From Lepidurus packardi (Eukaryota; Arthropoda; Branchiopoda; Notostraca; Triopsidae): DNA of 64,000 bases. The translations under genes were made by a program, and so were the position numbers. The stretch covers positions 4,836,001-4,900,000 of the forward strand of contig JAKZAN010000007.1 of NCBI GenBank assembly GCA_023053545.1. Direction: 5' to 3'. Below, piece by piece: positions 38,191-50,100 of the stretch. Numbering within the stretch: position 1 is the first letter of the stretch; every line of letters starts with the position of its first letter. The notes under the pieces are model-generated. The model made no database searches and was not told where the DNA came from. It was given only the letters and a program-made list of their open reading frames with translations.

Positions 38191-41100
38191 TTACTTTATG
38201 TCACATAAAAGCGCAACACCTCGTAAAGCCCAATGTCTGGGATTAACGTCAGTTTCCAGATCAATTGAGCCTATGTACATTCCAGTTCCACGCTGTGGTT
38301 TGCGATAAATCGGACATTCGTACATACGAGGATCTTTGCCAGCGGTGGAATTTATGGCATACACATAGATTACAGGCATAGGCTCATACAAAATTTTTGC
38401 TTTGGGTTCGACCAAACGCCCATTTTTTCTATCCAGCGACGCACCTTCCAAATAAAGTCCATGGATATACACTCCTAAAAGCGTCCGTGTAGTTCCACAC
38501 CAAGAAGTAGTGAGTTTATTATGGTATGTATAGTACCTTCTGGAGGAGCGTCCACTACGTCATCTTTGTTGAGCCGAGTAACAATACTTTGCAATACGAC
38601 GGAATCCAATGCCCAGCCCCTATGAGCACGTGTCACTTCCTAATATTTTGAGTGAGTCAATGACAAGAAGCTAGTGATTTTAATACTTGACGCATGGCAG
38701 TTAAGAAACCTTGAGGATTGAAAAATCCGGCCATCCAAAAGACTTTGGGTTTGCCATGGAAACACCAGCGCTGATATTGAGCATTCCTTTCTAGAAACTC
38801 TGTAAACCAAAACCCCAGAGTGGAAGATTCCCAAGAGAGCTAAACCGATAATCCAGAAGTGTCGAATGAACTTTTATAGTTATTAGGAAATTTTTCAGCG
38901 TTACATTTCGCCAAGCGTCCGGTACTCTTGCGTCATACATTGAATCGAGAGCTTTCCTCAAGCTAGGTGACATAATGATAGTGCCTTCTATTGCCAAACG
39001 CAAATCGGTCAACGTTGAACGCACTAGTTTGATAACGCGTTGCATTCGATCGATTTCTTGGCGCAAGAAAATAGTCATGGGGTACAAGGCCCCCAAACGA
39101 TGCAAAGATTCTTTGACCTAGATCTAGCTGTAAAGGCAGCCCATTTTAAAACGAAACTTGTATTCTCACCTCATGTGGAACATAATTCTTTGGCATCTTA
39201 TCCAACATGTCTTCTGCTAAGCGAGATACCATCGACTCACGAGTCTCGCCGCCACGGCTTCCCCCTTCTTTAGGCTGGATACTCAAGATCGTGTCAAGAA
39301 TACTCTGCGCTCGGTTAATTTGATACCTATTTATAGCAAATTGTAAAACATAAATATTACAAAGAAGCTTGGAATGAATTACGTGATATCAGCATTGGGA
39401 TGGAGGCCAAGCGCTTCCGGTGTATCCTGTCCGGGTAGATCGTTAATGTGCTCAATAGAGCCTTGCAAAGTACGGGCAATAGTTAACGGAGGCAAACGAT
39501 ATTCCTTATGAAAATCAAAATTGGGTTGCAGAAGGCGATCATTGAACCACGACTGTGTAAATGTAAGCAGTAAACGTTTATCAAAGTCGTCCGTAACACG
39601 GCCACCGTACTGCGCTTCTCCCAGCATGTAACACACAGTTGGCCAGGAAATTCCCTACATTGTGCGATACATTTGAAAGTTGAATATCCGAACAATACAT
39701 CAATACATCCAAGTGTTTGGATTAAGACTGACTCGTTTGGGGTCCATGTCGTCCAGATGATTTTGGACGCATTGGATGCAAGCAGCCAAATCGGATTGAT
39801 TAAACTCGTAAGGGATATTCCAGCCCAATGCGCCATACTTTCTCCGTTCTTGAAGCACCGTGTGCAAATATGATAGGGCGTACAGTAATAAGGGCCAGTA
39901 CGGCGAAGGAGAATAGTCCAGAAGATCCTACACGGTAATACATAAAGGATCATCCCAACGATCCCAACTAGCACACAACTTACTTGAGTAATGTCATTGT
40001 ATGTCCGCCGCAAACTGGCGCGAATTCCTTGGGGAGGCTCATTAGTGAACTTGATAGCAGTCTAAGGTTTAAGCAACGGTAAATAATAGAAAGAAACGAA
40101 GATGAGTTGAAGTTTAGCTTGCCTGTAGGAGTCCGATAGGAAATTGAGGATGAACCTCAGTAGTTAGCCATAACCGAAACTGCGGTTGAATCGGATCGCA
40201 TTCTTGGATCAACTCCATAACTTCGACGCAGAATGGTAAAGATAGATGGCAATTTTGCAACAATAGCCATGATCCAGATGCCATTCCTTCAGTAAGCATT
40301 CTCCTTGCGTGGATCTCCTGACCTTGACCCATTGACAAGGAACGAACCTCTGTATAGCAAAAACGTATTTTACATATATTACGAATCCACTATAGTGCGT
40401 GTAACATGTTAAGATCTCGCTTTTACCTATCTCCTTCTGGCGCGCGAGTTGCTCAATTTTTTGAGAAGGATCAGAGCAAGTTGAGAGTAGACAAACGAAC
40501 GGTGTTTTGGGATCCGATTCTGCCAACATAGCTTCCAAATCCAACATAGGAGCATCATGGTATTCAGAACCCAAGTTTTCTACGTATGAAAAATGTAATG
40601 ATGGGGGTAAAATAATCGTTCAAATACACCAAATCTACCTGTGACGAAATTGTGCGCCTGATGAAGCATACGGTCGGGACACCAAGATCGAACTAGAAGC
40701 AATTTACGGAAACTGTCTATCGACTTTGAGTAGCCACACGGGATTTCTTCCTGTTCTGGTCGTTCTTTCTCCGCCCAGATTCGCCAATCCCTTTCATTTT
40801 CCACAACCTTTTGGTTTTGATAGAAACTTATTTAGTGAGCGAGAAGTACAGCGTTTGTAAAGCAAGAAACCTGTTGAAGGACATCCGCGAACGGAGGTAA
40901 GGAACTTAGTTCTACCAAGTTAAGCCATGCAATATCCAGAATCCACTTGAAAGGCTTGGCGGGCACATTATTTAAATCTAGCGAGGCACCGCCTTTGATA
41001 AAGGTCATGAACTCTTGATGGGAGATTTGTCCAGAATGCAAGTCAATTTTGATGGCTAGCAGTATTGTGAACAGCAGCTTGTGCTGCTCGTATAGTCCAC

Positions 41101-44100
41101 GCAGTGTGTAATACCATACTTCGCGGTTCAGGGTATTGAGGATCGAGTTGACACGCTCGGAAACATTCTGGCTCCGTAAGGCCCTAGCATATTAAAATTT
41201 TTACTTAAACACACGACCAAACCGTCTAGTATACTTTGCAATGGATCCATCGAAAAGATTGAGAAATTGCCGCAAGGAAGTCTGGTACATCACGTTGACC
41301 TGACTCATTTCCACAATCAGAAAGTATAGAACTGAACCTCGTGTGGCCACTGGACGATATTCCTCGCGGGTTAAGTTAATCTTTTGTTCCGTATCTGCAG
41401 CTACGGATAACTTGTGTGCCACTTCTTGAGCTGTGTGCTTCGTTTCGTGTAAGACCGTTACCAGGCCTTCATCGTCAATTAGGGATCCCTGTTAATTAAA
41501 CTGTTGATCAAACTTGCAATATTTGAAATTTTAGTAAATTTCTCACCTCCGTGGAAGTTAAGCGGCATAGTAAGTTATCTTCCAGCTCCTTTATAGTGCG
41601 CTTATTCTCCATAACGGCTTCGAAAACGGTCACTCTTTCAGCTTCTAACTCGGAGCGTTCCATCAACACAACGCGACCTATCAAGTGAGGGTTATAGGTG
41701 TGCCGAATCACAAGTTGAGTACGTTACCTAACAGTTGGTCTTCAAGACCTTGCCTGGTAACCGTGAAATCTATAATGGATACTTTGGCGCTAACTTCCGG
41801 AGTATACGCAGGATTAGGAAGCTTAGTGGTCATGTAAAGCATAAATCCTGGCATGACGTCGCAATCTTTGTCCCCAATCACAACCTACGAAAAATCCCCA
41901 TCACTATTTATGGCACTATATCACAACACCGACAGGTTTTACCTTGTCAACTGATCCAGACTTAATAAAGTTTTTGTCCAACAAGTTATCTAAGATTGGA
42001 TCTAATTCTTCACTAACGTCTTCGACAAGCAAGGGCCTCCCCAGGGATAAACTGTCTTCCAAATGCGACCGGAAATACTTGTGATTGAGCGATGTTATCT
42101 GAACGAAAAAATTGCTTTTAAAGCAAGTGTTTTTGCAACGAGTAGAAAGAAAGACTTCACCTGAAGTTCTTGGTAAGCTTCTTTCGCTTTGATCCATAAC
42201 TTTCCTTGACCTTGCGGATCAATCAAAAGTGGATAGGAGCTTGCTTTGGTGACAATCACTGCGTTCTGGATGGAATGCTCATCATTCGGCAGGCCTTGCA
42301 AGGTCCATTCGGCCACCGTGTTGTTTTCCACTAGCATAAATGTAACGTTTAGATTCTGACTAAAAGGAATGTCTCGTAATTTTAGAATGCGACGCCAGGA
42401 AGTCATCAAATTCCCACGGAATTCCTGATTAAATGGCCCCGAATATGATAAAAACGCAGTCGCCAACAATGCATCGCCAACCAACCTATATACGGTCATA
42501 TAAATAAACATATAAATATAAATAGAAAATATAAAAGAAACATATAAATAAACATATAAATATAAATATACTGTCATATATATAAACGATCATAATTTAA
42601 CAAAATTATGACTGACCGTTACGAACAAGCCGTTTACTACCAATTTTTTCCCAGTCTAAGCTTACCTGCCCATCTGTTCTTTAAAGGCTCGACATTGTAG
42701 GGTCCATCGCAGCTTCTCTCCGCTCAATCCGCTGATAAGCGTTCCGGCTGCGGCCATTTTCCTACGACACGTAGCAGCGGCTTCGGTTAGCCGCTGTTTA
42801 TCAGCAATGGCTGCATCGTATTGGCCTGTTACGAAATCCAACGCGTTCTCCTTTTCGGACAGAATTGCTTCGGCTCTAGCTAGCTCTGCCATTGCCGCAT
42901 TCAAGCGAGTTTCTTGTAAAGCTAAGTTTGCCTGATGCCATCCAAATAGAATTAAAATTCTGCAACAAAATTAAAGCTATTGTCTAAGCAGAACTGACTT
43001 TTAAGGGTAACACTTCTTTGTTAACCCCGAAGAAAAAGGCCATAGCTCGCGTCCATGATAAGAGACCGGCTACGTCTCCGCACACTCTGCGTGCAGTTTC
43101 CATGTTATAGTCATCTGAGCGGAAATAAGGTTCAAGAAACTCGACAACTTCATCCGAAATGGAATCTTTGGGAAAGTTTTGCAATTGCTGCAGAAAGGTA
43201 GTGCTCGACATGAACTATTCAAAGAAACTGGTAAGAAAACTTTGAGGAGTTCAATTGCACGTTATGCTACCTTCAGGGAATCATTCCAAGATGGTTTAAT
43301 GCAGCGATTGTTAACTTCGTACTGCACGGGCTGGAGTTTGCGCTGAAAGAGGATCAACACACAGTCCATAATACGCATAATTAGCTGGGGAGGACGCCCA
43401 AGCTTCCGAACCGTTGCTACGGTAGAAAACATTCGTAGGTATGATGTAACCAAAGATAGTTTCATTCAAAATCTTGTTACCAATATGCGCGGGTTTGATG
43501 GTATTCAAAGCGGCTTCGGCTTCTTCGAGGGCGGGACGTGCAGCTGCCAGTTTTTCTTCGGCGACCGCTTTTTCTGCAGCAATGACGTCGACCAGCTTCT
43601 GAGCACGATCTTTAGCCATTTGGACAGTGTTCTTGGTGGTTTCTGCTTCTTTAGCTCGATTGGTTACTTCCACTAATACTTTCTCGGCCGTTTCTGAAGC
43701 TTGTGCCAAATCCCGCTCCATGACAGCCAACTCCGCTTTTAAACGTTCTACCGATTCGGACGCCTCTTGCAGTTTCGATAAACCCGTTTCCATGCGAGCT
43801 GCTAAGCCGCCTATTTCTTTAGTCTTGGAGCTAAACACGGTCTTGTAGCTCGACAGAAAGCCTAGGTATGTTTTCGGCGTAACATGCGTTGCACGCCGGT
43901 AACGTTGGAAGTATTCGCGGGACATTTCTGCCACAGACTCTTGTATGGAGCCCAATGATTTCTCTACCTCGCTTTTAATATGCGGTTGAATGCAACTCGC
44001 AAGATCCGATAGGAAATGACGAGCTACGGCTACCAAGGCTTCACGAGGCCATGGTTGAAACCAATCAATAATACAACCCGAAACTAAGCCTGGAAACCTC

Positions 44101-47100
44101 AACGCTCTGGTGCGAAACTTTTCTCCAACCGGCGAGAAACATAAAGCGATGTGAAGATTTTGCCGGACTCGGGTTAAGAAGTAGTCCATCACGTTTTCTT
44201 GCGTTGGTGAGCGTTTGGGGAACTCGCGTTTCATAATAGGACTAAGTTCGGAAATAATCTCGGCTTGTTCGTCTCGGTTAAAAAGACTCGAAACCGTTCC
44301 TATAATAATAAAAAAAAAATCAGGTAAGTACAGGACAGAATGACTTTGCTTTCTTACCCGCGGAGAGTACACTATTTAAGTATTCCAAGAAGGCTTCTTC
44401 TTTAACATCTTGTTCCGTGAAAATAAAGGTGGTACCTTTGCCCTGGATACCACAGGTACGGTATAATACTTTAAGGTCCTCGATAAAGTTGCTCACGTTA
44501 TAAGATCTACAATTGCCCTTCAAATGTCAGGTCTTGCAATAAATTACGTTATTCTACCTTGTAAGCGTGATGTGGAACGTTTTATATCCAGCAATAAACG
44601 ATGCTAGTTTGGTTAAAGATTGCTTACCAGATCCACCCACTCCCACAAGCAATACATTGCCTCCGGGGTGTCGAAGTATTCGCGAAATCTACAAAGGCAT
44701 CGTCATGAGCTTCAATTGCAACAGCAAATGTTCCCGATTTACCTTGATTAGATGGAGTACAGCATCTTGGAAAAAGACCAAATCCATGCCCGTACCACGT
44801 ACCATTTCGTTATACTGCGCAAGAAACATTTGGAGGCGTTCGACGAGGACATCGCAGCTGTTGACGGGTTCGTAAACTTTTGGCATTTCCATTTCGGCAT
44901 CTTCGATTTCGTCGCCAGTAGGCTCAGGAGCATCCCTGCCAATAGAGACAGATTGACTATTTTGAAACACGCGAACTCAAGCATTACCTCATGAAATCCA
45001 CGAAGAAACGTACGGGCTCGACCAACTGAGCCATTTTCTCTCCTAAGTGCTTTCTAACCGTAGTAGTCATAGCAGTATCAAACCAGTCTTTGTCTTCTTG
45101 GACAGTAAACCTGCGAAAATAGGATGTACTATCCGATACACTAAGAAATCTATGGTAGAACTACCTGTCAGCAATGACACGCGTACATTCGTGCTTCCAG
45201 AGAGCCATAACTACCTCTGGACTATCCACTACAGTAGCCAATGTTCCCGTCATACCTTGCCAAATGCGAGACAAGTCTCGCAGATTGAAAACATAGTGAA
45301 ATTTGGCAGGAGTAGGTAACATTTTTGCCTTAAAAAAAAGTTTAACGTTAATTACCGTTTACTCGAAAAAATCTTTCCCTGTTTCTACCTTGGTGGTCAT
45401 CCAGAGATGTCGGGTAACAGGGATTAGCTTCTCTACGAGTTCTCGCACTTCTTGCGCAAATCCTCGTTTGGCGTTGTAATGACCCAGCGCAATGGTGCTG
45501 AAGACGTGGTCAATAGACGCCTCCGAAGGTAAAGGACAGTTGAAGATGCAGAAATGGCGTTTAAGTCGCGAAGGGATGTCATTTCTTCCGCCACCTTAAA
45601 CCAAGCCATCTCATCTGTTTGCTATTGTTCAGACTCAATGTTTTATTACCTGGCTGTATCATAGCACCCAGGAATTGCAGGTCGATAACGTTCAAGAAAT
45701 CGCCAGGTTTTTCCAGGCTATAGAATCCTCGCATCTCAAACAATTGTCGGACGATTTCGTTGGTAATTTGATCCCCCCAGTCGCTAATATACGGCAGATT
45801 AATGTCATCGATAAATATCGTCAGTTTTTTGCCCGCCGGAGGGCCATACGTACTGCCCATACGTTTGTCCACGTAGCTCTCGATAGTTCGCTAGAATGTA
45901 AACAAAGTAATGCTACACCTTTTGTCTAGTAAGTAGTTAAAGTATTACCTGAAATTGATAAGGCGTTGTGGCAGAGGAGAAATTAAATTTGCGGCTCATG
46001 TGATACTCGGGGTTGTAATGTTTCATGAACGCTTCCATCATCGCAGTTTTAGCCGACCCTTGCTCTCCGATCAGCAGCACAGGCTTCAGAATCAAAGTTG
46101 AACTTAGTGGTCAGGACAACAGACGCAATATGGACCTTACCTTTCCTTGTTTAGCTATTGTGTGAATCAAGAATTCTGTACGCACACTATCCACATTCGG
46201 GATCATGTAGGAAGCATAATCCAACGTACCGGTGTCAGGGTACGAAAAGTCACCCAAACGACTTTCCCAATGCTGCCATTCACCTACGGAGTGTCCATAA
46301 ATACATCCCATTAAGTTAAGCGTATACTTAAAAAAAAAAAAAAGCTTAGAACTACCATCATTTCCTACGACATAATCAAACATGTTTTCCCCACGGTTTT
46401 TATTGACTGGTGGGTATAATAGAAGCGGGAACTTTCGGAACATTAAGGCTTCTAATTTGGTACGGTCTTCCCGCTCCAAAAAGGCCCCTATGCTCCACAT
46501 GATCGCAAAGACGTACAGTCTTCCCAAATGCGTTGGGGAAGCTGTAGGAGCTGGTGATGGACTCGAGGACGGATCGCTGTTTTCGCCTTCTTCATTTGCT
46601 GGTTCTTCCTCGCCGGGCTTGGAACCGGGAGGGGGGCTAGGAGGTGCCACAGGCAATGTTGAGGTATTGGGAATAGATGTTAACGTCAGCAGCTCTCTTT
46701 CGTCCAGCTCTGGTTTGGGAATCAAACCTTCTAACAACAGTACAGCCTAATCAAGTACGAAATCTTTTATTGAGTAACGCGTCAAAATGGCATTGGTACC
46801 TGGTTAATAACGTTGCATTCCAATACTTGCATCTTATATGGTAAGCTCTGAATAGTCCATTGGTAAATTACAGGAAAAGATTCGTCGAATAATTTCTTAA
46901 AAAGATTCCTCTCGTATTGTGGCCGTTTCACAAGCCAGGCTTGTAATAACGGCTTCCAGTCCAAGCCAGAAGAGCTCATGTATACCTAGAGGAAACGTCA
47001 ACAAAAATAAGCAACAAATAAACTGACTTTGGCAACGACTGCGGTAGCTCAGTCGAGAAAAAGTGTCCGAGGTACAACACCAACAGGTTCAGTGCCAAGT

Positions 47101-50100
47101 AGAAATACAATAAAGTGACGTCTCTAACCACAACATGCCCAGTGCTGCATTTTTTACACTAAACCGTGATGGCATTGGCCCTGCTTATCAATGGGCGTCT
47201 AATCGAACTCCAGCCCCTTTTCGTTACAACGATTGGTTCATCTCCATTTTCATTACTACTGGCTGTATTCTCCTTGTTTTGTTAGTTCTTTTGCCCACTC
47301 TTAAGCGCAAATGGAAAACGTTTTGCTTGGTAACAGGACTTACTTCCAAATTCTTAGCTCAGTAACGAGTCTGATCCTTTCTACGCAGGTGGTACTGAGC
47401 TTGTGTATGGGAACCTCTGTTGTATTATGCTGCGTGTTACCGGAATGGCAAAACGGCTACGCTTACATTCTCGCTCCACTAAAAGTACAGGAGACTGACT
47501 ATTTGCCCTTATGGCTTGGATTGCATGTCGGTTTATTGAGTTCGAATATTACCCTGACTTTGGCTGCCTTTCCGCCTATCAATCTTGCCAGCAATAATTC
47601 CGAATCTTGGAATTCCACCGATCGTCAAACGTTTCCCCTTGCTATTTCTGAGGCCGTAACTACCCAAGAGGAGATTCACCCTACATTCGTCACTCTACCA
47701 CTCTTAGCCGTTTCTAGTAGTCTTTTCACAAAAAAGGGCACTTCGGTAGACACAAAACTGAAAAGCGGGGAGAACAACCTTACGGATACAGAGATGGAAA
47801 CGACAAGCGCAAAGCCTTCTACCGTAGTTTGGAATTCTAGTTTGCTGGAGGTTGGAACTGAAATTGACCTCGGGGAAGGCTTGGGTACGTCAACTCGAAC
47901 CCAGCCCATTCTGCCTAGATTACTACCTCGGCCAAAGCGAGCAGGATGGGGTGACAACGATTGGGGCGACACTGCTTGGCGTTGGTGGAAGGACTCGATT
48001 ACTGCACAGCTTAACACGACGAACATAACGCATCCCTTCTTAGATATCCACTTTAACGAACGAGTTTACTGGCGTAAAGCACCTGGTATGCAAGAGCAAT
48101 ACGTAGAAGGCTTGGAGCGAGGACTTCCGGTCTCCATTTTAACCGTGCTAGATTATCTGCAGCACCAAGATGGCGGTTTGCGGTGGTCAGATGACTTCCG
48201 CGTAGCGGGTTATTTTAGCTATTTCCTTATTGTCGTAAAGTAAATACAAGTAAAAATGCAATAAAGCAAGATACAGTGATTAAATTCCTTTATGTATGCA
48301 GTTTGGCGCTGTGGACTTGCATGAATATTCTCTTTTTGGTCCTGCCACGTTACGGATCTGTCACCATGGCTTGTATGGGCCTCACTTTACTGTTAACCAA
48401 CCTAGTTTATTACGTTCTCCTACCTGTCCACGAACTCGTGGTGCATATATCTAACACGACCTTGACACTGCAACTGGGCTGGTGCTACTGGACCACTTTT
48501 GGCACCGGAATCATTGCTGTGTGGATGGGCACTTTAATGCTGTATTATGATGTAAAAATTCCCGGCACCGTTACTACGGATTTGGAATTGGATTCTGAAT
48601 GGCGCAAGCAACTAGAAGAACACCAATTAAAGGCTGTGCAACGGAAAGTACGTTCTACAATATCTGTCATGGATGGTACAGCATGGTAACACCTGATTTC
48701 TAACGTTCTGAACCTTGTAAAGCAAACGATTAGTTCAACATTTGAATGGATGATGTACTGGTTTGTAGGCAAACCATTACACCAGACGAGAAATTGCGAG
48801 CTGAAAAGCGACGGGGATATCGCGTTAAGAAAGCTATCCTAATAACGAGCCAGGAAGATTCCGGAGTGTCTTCTACTGCGGGTAGGAGAACCTTTGCCGA
48901 AGAAATAGAGATGATTGCGACGGACGACGGATCTTTTTGGAAGCAGAATACTCCGGACGTAAGATTCATTAATCATAAAATTCGGTACCAAACTGTAGTT
49001 ATAGTTGGAATTGAACGTCATCGAAACGCAATTACAAACTACGGTGCTTTTAAACGACTCCGATTCGCATTTGGAGGAGCATGGCTTACCATGCTTTGGA
49101 GAAAGTGTGATTCACAGCGATCCAGAGCAACAGTTTTTGGAGAGTATTATGGAAGAGGAAGAGGTGTTTGTCGCACGATCTGCTAGCAAACATCCAGCAG
49201 ATCAAGCTCAATCTGTTGAATTGATCGATCTCATACGACAACAATATCGACAGAAGGATCAGTTCGTCAAGGAAGACGACGAGGGTGAGAAGGATCGGTA
49301 CGAGTCAACTTCCAGCTCCAGTACTGAGAGTACCCGATCAAACACGAGCTCGTTATGGGGAGAGGAAGAAATGCCGGAAGATGGGAATCGGTCAACCACA
49401 TCTCTTCCTATCCCTGAGGCTGGAGAAAAAGAACCTACTCCCCGCCGTCGCACTCAACGTCACCAATCAGTCGGGTAACTCAAATAGATCAAGGGTCTCG
49501 TGTGTCGTAACCAATTAGTCTTGGATTTTCTAGGTCGCACCAAGACTTTCTTGATACTTGTTAAATGTTACAGTTACATGTTACCAAGTAGGTAAGAATG
49601 TTGTTACATCTTGTTAGTTTCATTTGTTGTTTTCAATACAAGCAAAATGGTAAAGCCAAAAAGTAAAAAGACTTACCATTCCGCATCTGGAGACAGTAGC
49701 TGGAGAAGCATTGTCAATATTGTGTGGCTCAAAAATAATCTTCAGATTCGATGGCATAGGCAAACGGTCTCCGTTAGCTAAAGTGAGCGTTCGGTTGTCG
49801 TCCAGGACTGAATTAAGGTTTTCAATCCAGATCGAGTCTACTGGACCATCTAATACAATCCACACGTGTTCGGCTGCAAGAACAAAAACATAAGTAATAT
49901 TTTTTTTCCCCTTTGCAGAGAATGTTTATACTTTTCTTCATTTTAAGCGTTTTTCGCCAGAGGGCAGAGAAAATCCCATCCGTCCAATCATTAGTAGCCA
50001 CATCCAAGCGACCAAACATTTGCGCTACGGTAATAGCTTTCGGGTTCATGCGCAGTTCCCTACATGGGACTCAATAAGAAACCTAAGCTTCACAATGAAA

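Noticed and set aside
46382-46750. 122-codon Gly/Ser-rich frame antisense to dynein exon 38
   Set aside because: It is the reverse reading of the Pro/Ser/Glu-rich linker and has no independent signal.
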